This document shows positions 1 through 8,562 of a stretch of DNA of 64,000 bases, one piece after another. Under the pieces are notes generated by a model that did no database searches, had not been told where the DNA came from, and saw only the letters and a program-made list of their open reading frames with translations. Location of the stretch: NCBI GenBank assembly GCA_040004035.1, contig JAMPLN010000003.1. The stretch is one strand, 5' to 3'. The position numbers and the translations under genes were made by a program. How positions within the stretch are numbered: the stretch's first letter is position 1; the number at the start of each line of letters is the position of its first letter. This stretch comes from Microcoleus vaginatus_C (lineage in GTDB: Bacteria > Cyanobacteriota > Cyanobacteriia > Cyanobacteriales > Microcoleaceae).

Positions 1-285
1 AGGTACGGTACTGTTCCTGTGGTGCGGGGAGTTGGCGGTTTGGTGAATACTGTGTTCGATCGAGATTACGACACCCGCCACCTGCCGGAAGAACGCAACG
101 GTTACGTGTTTTACCAAACAGACTACTCGGCTTTAGAGTCGGCGCTCGATCGGGCGATCGGATTGTGGTATGACTATCATGATGAATTTGAAAAACTCAT
201 GCTTCAAGGCATGAATTGTGACAATTCGTGGAAATATCCCGCTAAAGACTATGTGGAAATTTACGAGCTAATTCGACACAAATAA
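1..285 (+). CDS. glgA: Glycogen synthase, C-terminal fragment (5' end outside window)
   Basis: The open frame enters from the left edge and ends at the TAA at 283-285. The visible 94 residues begin RYGTVPVVRGVGGLVNTV, the conserved C-terminal block of GT5 glycogen/starch synthases that closes the ADP-glucose site (glycine-rich VRGVGGL). The tail has the usual helical end with a bound-acceptor region (NSWKYPAKDYVEIYELI). The enzyme extends alpha-1,4-glucan from ADP-glucose in the cytoplasm. Only the last fifth or so of the protein is present, so the catalytic N-terminal domain cannot be checked. A GTG at 19 is internal, because the frame is open upstream and homologous sequence continues there. 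Confidence 0.9.
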   Translation, partial: RYGTVPVVRGVGGLVNTVFDRDYDTRHLPEERNGYVFYQTDYSALESALDRAIGLWYDYHDEFEKLMLQGMNCDNSWKYPAKDYVEIYELIRHK

Positions 286-509
286 TTAGTAGGGGTAGCA
301 GTGTACAAGTTACTAACTGTAGGGTGTGCACAGCTAGCCCGCGTCTTGGTGGCTGTTGAGCCTGGTCGAGAATTCCGGCAGTTGATACATGGCGTTGACG
401 CGAATCGGTTGGGAGAGCGCTGTTGCTTTTTTTTGGGAGTGCGAGGTTGTTTAAGGAATCTTTTTAAATGTATGGGTGGGCTAAACTTAATGGGGCGTTG
501 GTGAATTAG

Positions 510-1314
510 GGTATGATGATTTGAGAGTGCGAGCGCCAAAAAATAACACTTCACAAAACGCAGAGCTTATGCAATGTCCTGAATGTCAGTCAACTCATGT
601 TAATAAAAATGGTCAGAAAAAAGGTAAACAGAATTATATTTGTGTCGGTTGTGGCAGACAATTTATAGAGGGCTATCAACCTCAGAAAGGTTATTCTGAA
701 GATCTGAAACGTGAATGTCTCAAAATGTATGTAAATGGTCTGGGTTTTCGAGCAATTGGGAGAGTCAAAAATGTGCATCATACGACAATCATTAATTGGG
801 TCAAACAAGTAGGAAAGCTCCTGCCAGATTTTTATGAGGCAGAAATAACTCCACAAGTCGGAGAATTAGATGAATTAGAAACATTTGTTGGCTCAAAAAA
901 AACAAAATCTGGTTATGGACAGCAGTAGACCATTTTAAACCAGGTATTCTAGGATGGGTTTTAGGCGACCATAGTGCCAAAACCTTTGAACCACTATGGG
1001 AGATTGTTAATAAATGGAAATGCCATTTTTATGTGACAGATGGATGGAAAGTTTACCCTAAGTTTATTCCGGATGGAGATCAGATTATTAGTAAAACATA
1101 TATGATAAGAGTTGATGGTGAAAATACAAGATTAAGGCATTATTTGGCTCGCCTAAAACGAAAAAGTCTTTGTTATTCTAAATCTGAACAAATGTTAAGA
1201 TATTCAATTCAGTTACTAATTCACTATCTAAAATTTGCAGATGTTCCAGTTCCGTATCAAAATCAAAGAAATTATTTTCGCTTGTCTGCGATCACACTAT
1301 AAGTTTATCATACC
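510..1314 (+). mobile_element. IS1-family insertion sequence, about 805 bp, with imperfect terminal inverted repeats
   Basis: The transposase frame is bracketed by imperfect inverted repeats of about 28 bp: the left end begins GGTATGATGATTTG (510-523) and the right end, read on the minus strand from 1314, begins GGTATGATAAACTT. Similarity extends inward (GAGTGCGAGCGCC against TAGTGTGATCGC) with small gaps. Length and two-phase transposase fit IS1. I could not find a convincing 8-9 bp target duplication: TGAATTAG on the left against TTGATTCA on the right match poorly, so the exact boundaries are uncertain by a few bases. It lies downstream of glgA in non-coding DNA. Confidence 0.8.
569..1302 (+). 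CDS. IS1-family transposase expressed by probable -1 frameshift (InsA/InsB' fusion)
   Basis: Phase 0 starts at ATG 569 and encodes a zinc-finger/HTH part: two CxxC pairs near the N-terminus (CPECQS and CVGCGRQF) followed by a helix-turn-helix (GLGFRAIGRVKNVHHTT). It stops at TAG 926-928. A run of eight A (895-902) followed by C lets ribosomes slip by -1; the new phase reads KKNKIWLWTAVDHFKPG and continues to the stop at 1300-1302. The fused product has the IS1 catalytic pattern: D in GELDELETF, D in YVTDGWKVY, and E in GENTRLRHYL, followed by the RKSLCYSKS block. The element looks intact. A plain frameshift mutation is the alternative, but an A-run at this place is the family norm. Confidence 0.82.
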
Positions 1315-1428
1315 TTGATTCAGCAACGCCCGCAATGCCAGAGCTTGAAGGCTCAACCCGTAGACCTATTGTAGTGACCATTGCCGTGATCTTTTACCTT
1401 TGGCGATCGGTATAAACTCACATCTTGC

Positions 1429-1527
1429 ACCATTCTCAAGAACAGGCAAGATGCCTGTTCAACAAAGAGTGAATTTTATTGTGGAACAGGCATCTTGCCT
1501 GTTCATAAAAAGCTTATGGAGAATGGT
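1429..1527. repeat. Short palindromic repeat element (GAACAGGCAAGATGCCTGTTC family)
   Basis: Two near-palindromes of 21 bp, at 1440-1460 and 1484-1504, lie head to head, and the whole is enclosed by CCATTCTC (1429) and GAGAATGG (ending 1527) as an outer inverted repeat. The transcript would fold into a long hairpin. The same core recurs at 37717-37834, 42609-42630 and 58962-59027, so it is a dispersed family. No coding capacity. Confidence 0.75.
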
Positions 1528-1545
1528 ACAACATTTCAGCATAAA

Positions 1546-2301
1546 TCAAAACTCCCCTGTCCACTGCCAACAATGAAGTTTCCAGGAATCTCCTGCAACC
1601 GCAACAGCCGCCACCATATCTGAACTCGGAATTAATTCCATTAAAGACCATCTCGAAGCTTCTTCGGGGTTTCCTTCAACATTTAACAGCGCGGCAGGTT
1701 CTCCTGGTGCGAGGCTGACATCAAACTGATTCAGGGGAATAGAAAGTCCTTTCCCGACTGCTTTGATATAGGCTTCTTTGCGAGTCCAACAGGTGAAAAA
1801 GGCTTTGGGCTGGAGATGCTCTGGGAGCGAACGCAACACAGTATTTTCTAAGGGGGAAAAAAACTTTTCAGCAATCTGCAGACAAGGAAATTTGGGATTG
1901 ATACCTTCAATATCGACACCAATATCTAGACTTTTGGTAATAGCAATTAGAGCCATGTTCCCTGAGTGTGACAAATTGAAACGGAGGGTGTTTCCCCCTT
2001 GGGCGGCGATGAGGGAGGGTTTGCCGTAGGGATTGTAGTCAAAGCGCAAAAGGTGAGAATTTATGTTAAGATAACGACTCAGAATCGCTCTCAGGGCGCC
2101 ACGACTTACAATAAATTGCGATCGACCTTTGGGAAAATGAAAACTCTCGGCTTTTTTCCGCTCGTCGGTAGAGAGAGTCTGTTGTAAACTCTGCAAGCAA
2201 AATTCTGTTTGAGCCAGAGACACGCGCCAAACATGAATTTCGCCCGCACCCAATGTCAAGTCTAGCGGTGGAGAATTCCACGAAGGAATGACAGCAATCA
2301 T
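1546..2301 (-). CDS. 4'-phosphopantetheinyl transferase, Sfp/HetI type
   Basis: The 251-residue protein has the Sfp-superfamily signature: IGVDIEGI (Mg-binding Asp and Glu) near residue 130 and FTCWTRKEAYIKAVGKGL near residue 170. It transfers phosphopantetheine from CoA to a serine of acyl or peptidyl carrier proteins, activating fatty-acid, polyketide or non-ribosomal peptide synthases. Full length (about 240 residues is usual) points to the broad-specificity Sfp/HetI class, not AcpS. ATG at 2299-2301 is the natural start. It is transcribed in the same direction as the upstream dihydroorotase-like gene, 149 bp away. No carrier-protein or NRPS/PKS gene lies in the window, so its partner is unknown. 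Confidence 0.9.
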   Translation of the reverse strand: MIAVIPSWNSPPLDLTLGAGEIHVWRVSLAQTEFCLQSLQQTLSTDERKKAESFHFPKGRSQFIVSRGALRAILSRYLNINSHLLRFDYNPYGKPSLIAAQGGNTLRFNLSHSGNMALIAITKSLDIGVDIEGINPKFPCLQIAEKFFSPLENTVLRSLPEHLQPKAFFTCWTRKEAYIKAVGKGLSIPLNQFDVSLAPGEPAALLNVEGNPEEASRWSLMELIPSSDMVAAVAVAGDSWKLHCWQWTGEF

Positions 2302-2387
2302 ATATTTACCCTGCCTTATCCAAAGCTTCCACGTACGAAATTACCGATTTTCTTCTTGATCTTGTTTCTCTTCCTTCGCACCCTACC

Positions 2388-2427
2388 CTTCGGGAACGGC
2401 TTCGCCGAACGCGCCTTCGCGGTTCGT
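2388..2427. repeat. Short GC-rich palindromic repeat of cyanobacterial type
   Basis: CTTCGGGAACGGCTTCGCCG followed by AACGCGCCTTCGCGGTTCG contains interleaved short inverted repeats (GGCTTCGCC, CGCCTTCGCG). Such interspersed elements are common in filamentous cyanobacteria. It sits between the PPTase and dihydroorotase-like genes. Confidence 0.45.
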
Positions 2428-2450
2428 TAAATAAGTCCCAATTTCAACCG

Positions 2451-3764
2451 TCAATAAATCCAAGTTTGCACAACTTTTCCCGCTAATTGCTGTCCCAACC
2501 AAGGCGTATTTGCCGATCGCGACTTCAGACTTGGCCCGTCAACATTCCAACTCATTTCCGGGTCGAACAAAATCAGCTCTGCAGAGACTCCTGGTGCAAC
2601 GACGGGGGGCGTTTGTCCGAGACAAACGGCAGGGCCTGCGCTCAAAACTCGCCACAGTTCTAAAGCCGAAAATTCGCCCGTTTTTACCAGCCCGTGCCAC
2701 AGTAAAGGCAAAGCTAATTCCAAGCCGATCGCCCCGGGCGGACTATCAGCAAAAGCCACAGTTTTCTCCTCATAAGTATGCGGATTGTGGTCGATCGCGA
2801 TCGCATCAATTACACCATCTTTCACAGCTTGAATCAGCGCTAATTGGTCGCTGAGATTGCCCAACGGCGGTTCTAGGCGTAAATTCGGATCGTAGGGCAA
2901 CGAAGCAGTCAGAGCATTTTTACCGCCGGAATCTTTAGAGTTTCCTGAAATTGCCCCGACATTCAACAGCAAGTGCATCCAAGTCACACTCGCAGTCACC
3001 GGCAAACCCCGCGCCTTCGCATCTCGAATCAATTCCACGCTGCGCGCTGTAGAAACGCGCATAATGTGCACTCCTGTGTCCGCAGATGCCACCAACTCCA
3101 GAATTGTCGCCAAAGCCGAAGTTTCCGCACTAGCCGGAATTCCTGGTAAACCCAAGCGCACCGACAGCGAACCCTCCCTCACCGCGCCATTTCCTGCTAA
3201 AGTTCGATCGCACGGCCACAAAGCCACCGACTTGCCCAAAGGCTTGATATACTCCAGCAAACGCCTCACCAGAGCGGGATTAGACAGCGGCAAACCGTCT
3301 GCAAAACCCACCACTGGACAGGATGCCAGCTCGCCCAACTCGGCCATCTGCTGCCCTTTAACCCCCGCTGTCAGCGCTCCCCAAAAATACAAGCGGGGCA
3401 GCCCGGGCGGCAAATTGCGGATATGTTGCTGCAACAAAGCTAAACCGGCCAAATTGTCAACAGGTGGCGAGGTATCCGGCAAAATCGCCACTCGCGTAAA
3501 ACCCCCAGCCGCCGCAGCCTGCATCAAGGATTCCAGGGTTTCTCGATCCTCAAAACCCGGTTCTCCGCTGTGACTGTAGATATCAGTTAACCCCGGCCCC
3601 AAAATCAGTCCCTGGCAATCCCGCACTTGGGTGTCAGCGGGAAACTCAGCAATTTTTTCCTCAACTGCTTTGATATTACCTTCAGCAATCAGAATATCAG
3701 CGATGCGATCGCTCCCTGAAACTGGATCTAGCACCCGTACATTTTGTAGCAGTTCGCGGCTCAT
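2451..3764 (-). CDS. pyrC: Dihydroorotase-like protein (amidohydrolase fold) with degenerate metal site
   Basis: The 437-residue protein has the overall layout of class I dihydroorotases, which close the carbamoyl-aspartate ring in pyrimidine synthesis: N-terminal beta-sandwich, the PGLTDIYSHSGEPG loop near residue 60, TIM barrel, AIDHNPHTYEEK near residue 325 and a C-terminal return to the sandwich. The family metal motif DxHxHxR reads D-I-Y-S-H-S-G, so the first His is Tyr and the Arg is Gly. The later metal-ligand segment (usually HCED) reads LWPCDRTL. These losses resemble non-catalytic PyrC-prime proteins that scaffold aspartate carbamoyltransferase. I infer reduced or no DHOase activity, although many cyanobacterial genes annotated pyrC look like this. 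Start ATG at 3762-3764. Confidence 0.8.
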   Translation of the reverse strand: MSRELLQNVRVLDPVSGSDRIADILIAEGNIKAVEEKIAEFPADTQVRDCQGLILGPGLTDIYSHSGEPGFEDRETLESLMQAAAAGGFTRVAILPDTSPPVDNLAGLALLQQHIRNLPPGLPRLYFWGALTAGVKGQQMAELGELASCPVVGFADGLPLSNPALVRRLLEYIKPLGKSVALWPCDRTLAGNGAVREGSLSVRLGLPGIPASAETSALATILELVASADTGVHIMRVSTARSVELIRDAKARGLPVTASVTWMHLLLNVGAISGNSKDSGGKNALTASLPYDPNLRLEPPLGNLSDQLALIQAVKDGVIDAIAIDHNPHTYEEKTVAFADSPPGAIGLELALPLLWHGLVKTGEFSALELWRVLSAGPAVCLGQTPPVVAPGVSAELILFDPEMSWNVDGPSLKSRSANTPWLGQQLAGKVVQTWIY

Positions 3765-4153
3765 AACTTAAGATTTAAATATATTGAAGATGGAATATGG
3801 AAGATGGAACCGCGAAGACGCGAAGGACACGAAGGAAGAAGGAAGAAGGAAGAAAATCAACGGTTTCAGCAATTAAGAATTTCCTAACCATCGGGGGCGG
3901 TTGTTATCAACTTTTAAACTTTTTTCAGGCGGGCGAAGGGTAGCGATGGACATTGGTGTTAACTTAATCCTAAAAGCTTTGATAAATTTCGCTTTGACAC
4001 GAGTCTCGATCCCCCTAAATCCCCCTTAAAAAGGGGGACTTTGAGAAGGCTTCTTTTCCCCCCTTCTTAAGGGGGCTAGGGGGGATCGAAGGCCTAATCG
4101 TCAAACAGCAGACTGGTAATACGTCTACGGGGTCGCGCCCAGGATTTTACCGA
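3765..4153. other. Non-coding stretch with GAAGAAG simple repeat and inverted repeat
   Basis: Between two minus-strand genes. It holds a purine-rich simple repeat (GAAGGAAGAAGGAAGAAGG around 3821-3856, also seen at about 8500-8530) and the palindrome described at 4006-4089. The left part must hold the promoter of the dihydroorotase-like gene. No gene seen. Confidence 0.6.
4006..4089. repeat. 84-bp inverted-repeat element (TCGATCCCCCTAAATCCCCC type)
   Basis: Outer ends TCGATCCCCC and GGGGGGATCGA pair, with an inner pair CCCCCTTAAAAAGGGGG and CCCCCTTCTTAAGGGGG. The whole can fold into a long imperfect hairpin. This is the form of a MITE-like or REP-like dispersed element known from many cyanobacteria. 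It is placed between convergent-style gene ends, where it might also act as a transcription stop. Confidence 0.7.
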
Positions 4154-5515
4154 TTACAGTGCTCCGGCTGCTGTTTTGTCAAAAACGCCGCCGCTCAAAT
4201 GAGTTGTGACATTCATCGCTTGTAATACCGGCAAACCATCGGGGCCGTGGGGATAATCAATCACGCTAACGGCTCCGTTTCCTTGTTTGAATTTCCAGAA
4301 ATGTTCGGGTTCTAAACCGAATAGGTGGCAGAGAATTGCTTTGTTAATGGCGTCGTGAGCAACGACAATCCCCGTACCAGAAACTGATTGTACAATTTCT
4401 CGCCAAGCTGCGATCGCTCTCTGCCAAACTTGCTGCAAATTCTCTCCTTCGGGCATTTGGACTGTTTCAGGAGATGTTTTCCATTCCTGTAGCAAACCCG
4501 GATAGGATTGTTCGATTTCTGATTCAAACTTTCCTTCCCAAAGTCCGTGGCTGATTTCTCTCAACTCGTCGCGCAGTTCTAGTTGCAAACCGCCGTGATA
4601 TTTGAGAATAATTTCCGCAGTTTCTTTCGGGCGCAGCATGGAACTGCTAATCGCAAAGTCTAATTTTACATCCTTGAGAAATTCTGCCGCCCGCCGGGAT
4701 TGTTCGCGGCCGTTATCGTTGAGAGGTACGTCAATTTGCCCTTGAAATTTACCTGCTTTATTCCAGTCTGTTTCGCCGTGACGCACCAGCAACAAGCGCG
4801 GGCCTTGGTGCCCATCCCTCGGTTTGGGAAAAATTTCCCCGGTATGGGAAGTTAAATTTAGGGATTCTAATTGAACAGGAACTTTCTTTTTTGGCTCTCC
4901 TGGCTCGTCGGTGGTAACAGGGGAATATCCAAAATTAAGGACGCTAATGCCGCAATTTGACTGCTGAATAGATTGGTAGTAATTCGGGTTAATTTCCGAC
5001 GCTGTAGCAATGAGAGCGCGGTTGATTCCGTTATGACCTACTACTAGAATTGTGCCGTCCCGGTGGCGCGATAAAAGTTCTTGCCAAAAATGACGGGCGT
5101 TAGCAAAAATTGCCAATACGGGAAAGTGTTCGATTTCTCCGTCAGCAGATGGCAGTTTCATGGAAAATTTGTCTGGCTGTTTTTGCCATTGCTGATATGC
5201 TTCGGGGAATTTGTCGATCGCATCTTGGCGCAACATTCCTTCCCACAGAGGCAAATCGATTTCCATCAAATTATCAGTTGGCTGGAGTTGTGGCGGATTT
5301 GTCAAGCGCGACAGGATGATTTCCGCTGTTTCTTTGGCTCGTTGCAGGGGACTGGTATAGATGGCATCAAAGGCGATACTGCTGAGTGTGTCGCCTACTT
5401 GCAGGGCGGCGCTGCGGCCTGCTTCTGTCAAAATTGATTTATCGAGGCGGCCTTGGATGCGGCGTTCTTGATTGTAGGTGCTTTTGCCGTGACGGACTAA
5501 GATAATGCGAGTCAT
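4154..5515 (-). CDS. Tandem two-domain histidine phosphatase (phosphoglycerate mutase-like)
   Basis: The 453-residue protein contains two complete copies of the histidine phosphatase fold. Domain 1 starts IILVRHGKSTYNQERRIQG and has the second catalytic His in VVGHNGINRAL. Domain 2 starts near residue 240 with LLLVRHGETDWNKAGKFQG and has VVAHDAINKAI. Both keep the RHG phosphohistidine motif, the ExPLWEG or EISHGLWEG acid region and the GH/AH motif, so both look active. The reaction is phosphate removal or transfer from small phosphorylated metabolites. The substrate cannot be read from sequence; alpha-ribazole phosphatase-like and phosphoserine phosphatase-like members are closest in style. 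The duplication gives about twice the usual length of 200 residues. ATG at 5513-5515. Confidence 0.88.
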   Translation of the reverse strand: MTRIILVRHGKSTYNQERRIQGRLDKSILTEAGRSAALQVGDTLSSIAFDAIYTSPLQRAKETAEIILSRLTNPPQLQPTDNLMEIDLPLWEGMLRQDAIDKFPEAYQQWQKQPDKFSMKLPSADGEIEHFPVLAIFANARHFWQELLSRHRDGTILVVGHNGINRALIATASEINPNYYQSIQQSNCGISVLNFGYSPVTTDEPGEPKKKVPVQLESLNLTSHTGEIFPKPRDGHQGPRLLLVRHGETDWNKAGKFQGQIDVPLNDNGREQSRRAAEFLKDVKLDFAISSSMLRPKETAEIILKYHGGLQLELRDELREISHGLWEGKFESEIEQSYPGLLQEWKTSPETVQMPEGENLQQVWQRAIAAWREIVQSVSGTGIVVAHDAINKAILCHLFGLEPEHFWKFKQGNGAVSVIDYPHGPDGLPVLQAMNVTTHLSGGVFDKTAAGAL

Positions 5516-5841
5516 TCGATTTTAGATTTTAGATTTTAGATTTTAGATTTAGCCTGCTACCCCGCTGCGGGTGCGCCGTGCGGATATTACCTCATACATC
5601 GATCGCGGGTGTTTATGCCGCACTACTCCTGTAGGGTGCGCCATAAGCACCGTTGGGCTAAGGTGTGAACCTTATGTATACATCGCGGAGCGAGGATTTT
5701 TGGCGTAAGTCTTGTTGAGGCGAGTCAAAAAGATGAGCCAGTGAAATTTTACCAGTTGTCGGGATACTCTCGTCTGCAACGACCTATGATTAAAGACGGA
5801 AAAGATTTAGCCACGGATTCGCGCGGGACGGAAAAGCAGGA
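5516..5841. other. Non-coding divergent promoter region with ATTTTAG heptamer repeats
   Basis: Lies between the divergently transcribed phosphatase and CPBP genes, so it must contain both promoters. At 5518-5550 the heptamer GATTTTA is iterated about four times, a heptameric tandem repeat typical of cyanobacterial intergenic DNA. A GTAGGGTGCGCC segment at 5631 matches other intergenic copies (for example 54211). No gene seen. Confidence 0.55.
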
Positions 5842-7434
5842 ATGACACTGAAGCGGGTTATTTTAGGTATTTTAACGGCGATCGCGATCGCCCTGGTAGG
5901 TTTATCTTTACTTGCTAGTTGGAACCAGCCGCAAATTCAAAGCCGGCTGGAACTCTACCAGACAAATTTGCTGCTTCACGCCTCTGAGTGGCAAGGAGAA
6001 AATAATCAGAGTGCTAATTTAAGTTCGGCGCGCAACAATATTGTCGGTGCAGATCCTTTAAATACCGCTTTGACGCAATATCAAGAAGCGCGAGACTCGA
6101 CTAGCAAAACTCTCGAAACAACTCAAGCACAAGTTAAACAAATTCAGTCTGCCATCGCCTCTAAGTCTGAGGATAATACTCTGAATTTGGCTCAAAATAA
6201 GGCGGCGTCAGAGTCGATCAAGCAACAGTCAGTGCTGCTAAACGAACTTGACTTGCGATTGGGAATTTTGCAGGTAAGCAGTGGCAAAACTGAGGCTGCT
6301 CTCCAAACTTGGAAAAATTTAGTTGAGCGGTACAACACTCAAATTGATTACGACTCTTCGGCGGTAACTGCTAAAGTTTTAACGGGAATTTGGAGCAATC
6401 CGGCTCAACTGCTGCCGGATGCCGAGCCGAGCATTCAAAAGTCTTTGGATGGCTGGTTTCGCTATCGCGCTCTCGCTCAACTTTACAAGCTGCAAGAACG
6501 TTCTAAAGAACTGGCGGCGCTGCAAGCAGCAGAGCAAGTAACGGCCCAGCAAGCTGTAGAAAAGTTGGCAATTATAGTTGGCGTTCCGGCGATCGCACTT
6601 TGTATTGGTACGGTTTTGCTGGTTGGTTTGACCGTGCAGTGGCTGTTGCAGCGGAAGCAGTTAGAGAAAGCAGATCCGGGGCCGCTGTTGGCGCGCAATG
6701 CGAGCTTGACTTGGGATGTGCCTTGGGACGGTGAGATTGTTTGGCAGGTGCTTGTGGTCGGCTTTTTCTTTGTCGGGCAAATCTTGATTCCCTATTTGTT
6801 GCTGCCTGTTTCTCTGGCTGTTTTAAAACTCAACCCAGCTACTTTTGACCCGCGCGACAAGGCTTTTTATATCTTTGCTACTTATTTGTTGCTGTCGGCT
6901 GGGGGGCTTTCGGTACTGTATTTTTCGGTCAAGTCTTTTTTGCCTTTGCCGGAAGGTTGGTTTCGGATTAATTGGCGGGGAAGTTGGTTTTTGTGGGGAT
7001 TTGGTGGCTATTTTGTTGCTTTGCCTTTGGTAGTTTTGGTGTCGCTGATTAATCAGCAATTGTGGCAGGGACAAGGTGGCAGTAATCCGATTTTGCCGAT
7101 CGTTCTCGAAGGTAGGGACAACGTGGCTTTGGCGGTGTTTTTCGGCACTGCTGCGCTCGCGGCTCCGGTTTTTGAGGAAATCGTGTTTCGGGGCTTTCTG
7201 CTGCCTTCTCTGACTCGCTATTTGCCTGTTTGGGGGGCGATTGCAGCTTCTGCTTTCTTGTTTGCTGTGGCTCACTTGAGTGTCTCTGAGATTCTGCCTT
7301 TGGCGACTTTGGGTGCGGTTTTGGGGTTTGTGTATACGCGATCGCGCAATCTACTTGCTCCTATGCTTCTCCACAGTCTTTGGAACAGCGGTACTCTCCT
7401 GAGTCTGTTTCTTTTGGGCGGCGGCGCGAGTTAA
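5842..7434 (+). CDS. CPBP family intramembrane metalloprotease with long N-terminal periplasmic/coil region
   Basis: The 530-residue protein has an N-terminal membrane anchor (residues 5-27), a helical Gln/Ala-rich region to about 235, then multiple membrane segments. The C-terminal third holds the CPBP (Abi/CAAX-protease-like) motifs: FEEIVFRGFLLPSL (EExxxR), FAVAHLS (FxxxH) and LLHSLWNS (HxxxN). These form the zinc/glutamate active site of intramembrane glutamic or metallo-type proteases related to Rce1. The motifs are intact. Targets of cyanobacterial members are mostly unknown. ATG at 5842 follows GGAAAAGCAGG. It is transcribed away from the phosphatase gene. Confidence 0.88.
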   Translation: MTLKRVILGILTAIAIALVGLSLLASWNQPQIQSRLELYQTNLLLHASEWQGENNQSANLSSARNNIVGADPLNTALTQYQEARDSTSKTLETTQAQVKQIQSAIASKSEDNTLNLAQNKAASESIKQQSVLLNELDLRLGILQVSSGKTEAALQTWKNLVERYNTQIDYDSSAVTAKVLTGIWSNPAQLLPDAEPSIQKSLDGWFRYRALAQLYKLQERSKELAALQAAEQVTAQQAVEKLAIIVGVPAIALCIGTVLLVGLTVQWLLQRKQLEKADPGPLLARNASLTWDVPWDGEIVWQVLVVGFFFVGQILIPYLLLPVSLAVLKLNPATFDPRDKAFYIFATYLLLSAGGLSVLYFSVKSFLPLPEGWFRINWRGSWFLWGFGGYFVALPLVVLVSLINQQLWQGQGGSNPILPIVLEGRDNVALAVFFGTAALAAPVFEEIVFRGFLLPSLTRYLPVWGAIAASAFLFAVAHLSVSEILPLATLGAVLGFVYTRSRNLLAPMLLHSLWNSGTLLSLFLLGGGAS

Positions 7435-7785
7435 TGGGGACGGTTGTTAATAATTGTGAATTAACCGGTTTTTTTTGACAGCGATGGTCAGGGCGATCGA
7501 CTCTTGCCATAAATAGCAGTAGGGTGTTCGGTGCGCCCCTGATATCTAGCCCGGTAAAATAACCCGAATTCTCATAGGGCGGGTTCACCTTAATCTGTAA
7601 TATTAGCCACAGATTCAGATAGACCCGCCCCGGTTCCTTACTTTAGCGGAAAAACAGGGTTTAACATGGAAGTAATATCTTGTCGGCTGATGATTGATAG
7701 ACTCACCCGGGCGATCGCACCAAACGGAAGTTGACAATCCGGCTAATTTATAGCTAAATTTTAATTTAGGATGAGGCTTAAACCC
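7435..7785. other. Non-coding stretch with inverted repeat
   Basis: Contains an inverted repeat in which AGGGCGGGTTCACC (around 7577) and GACCCGCCCCGGTTCC (around 7622) can pair. This may act as the CPBP gene terminator or be another dispersed palindrome. The promoter for the following small membrane gene should be in the last 100 bp. No gene seen. Confidence 0.45.
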
Positions 7786-7998
7786 ATGAGCAATTTGAAC
7801 AGCCGCAACTTAGAGGGAACGCCGAGTTGGATGCGTTTCGCACCCTACGCAGCCTTGGGCGTTTTAATATTTTCTCTCAATTCAGGTAGCGAACTCAATT
7901 ATTTCTTGAGAGGCTACTTGGTGATTCTACAGGCTCAAGTCGGTATAGTTCTGCTGTATTTTGCGATGTCTAAGTTTCGCAAAAACCCAAATAAATGA
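7786..7998 (+). CDS. Small hypothetical membrane protein (70 aa)
   Basis: Start chosen at ATG 7786 because GAGG lies about 9 bases upstream; an in-frame ATG at 7771 would add five residues. The product, MSNLNSRNLEGTPSWMRFAP onward, has two hydrophobic stretches (residues about 18-32 and 42-62) and a basic tail (KFRKNPNK), suggesting a hairpin of two membrane helices with both ends in the cytoplasm. I do not recognise a family. Similar short proteins are widespread in cyanobacteria. It precedes the TM2 gene by 94 bp and could be co-transcribed with it. Confidence 0.6.
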   Translation: MSNLNSRNLEGTPSWMRFAPYAALGVLIFSLNSGSELNYFLRGYLVILQAQVGIVLLYFAMSKFRKNPNK

Positions 7999-8092
7999 GT
8001 AAAAATTAGTAAGATTACTTAGGTCGATCGTTAAAGGTAGAGAGTTAAAGGTCGAGCCCGCAAGTTAAAATAAAAAACTGGGGAAAGTAAAA

Positions 8093-8440
8093 ATGGTAAA
8101 AGATAAAACCGTAGCAGTTGTGTTAGCTTTCTTTGTGGGAGGTTTCGGAGTTCACAAATTTTATTTGGGCAATAACTTAGCAGGGGTATTATACTTGCTA
8201 TTTTCTTGGACATTAATTCCGTCACTGATCGCATTTTTCGATTTTATCGGGCTGCTGCTGATGTCGGAACAAGCTTTTCAGGTTCAGTACAATGGCGGCA
8301 CGTTGCCGTCGGGGTATGCCCTCAGAGCAGCAAAAGATGTAACAGGGGCGATCGGCGAATTAAAAAAACTTTACGATATGGGCGCAATTACCGCCGAAGA
8401 ATATGAAGAAAAACGCCAAAAACTGTTGCGAGAATTGTAA
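8093..8440 (+). CDS. TM2 domain protein with C-terminal SHOCT-like motif
   Basis: The 115-residue protein starts with a TM2 module: KDKTVAVVLAFFVGGFGVHK followed by FYLGN, two membrane helices separated by a short turn with the typical GxxGxHxFYLG signature. The C-terminal 30 residues (GAIGELKKLYDMGAITAEEY) match the short SHOCT oligomerisation motif. TM2 proteins are small membrane proteins of mostly unknown role. ATG 8093 is preceded by GGGGAAAG. The neighbour HhH membrane protein is 122 bp downstream, after a GAAGAAG simple repeat. Confidence 0.85.
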   Translation: MVKDKTVAVVLAFFVGGFGVHKFYLGNNLAGVLYLLFSWTLIPSLIAFFDFIGLLLMSEQAFQVQYNGGTLPSGYALRAAKDVTGAIGELKKLYDMGAITAEEYEEKRQKLLREL

Positions 8441-8562
8441 TTAAGAACGCAGAAGGAAGTTCGGCAACGGATTATGTAACGGATGTAACGGATGTCAGGA
8501 AGAAGGAAGAAGGAAGAAGGAAGAAGGAAGCCCACTATTAAAAAAGTGGGATTGAAATAAGT

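Noticed and set aside
48..520. Additional small gene between glgA and the IS (301-504)
   Set aside because: No domain, no good start and poor codon pattern; the region is treated as non-coding.
500..1325. Target-site duplication of the IS1 element
   Set aside because: No matching 8-9 bp on both sides (TGAATTAG against TTGATTCA); only partial similarity, so not claimed.
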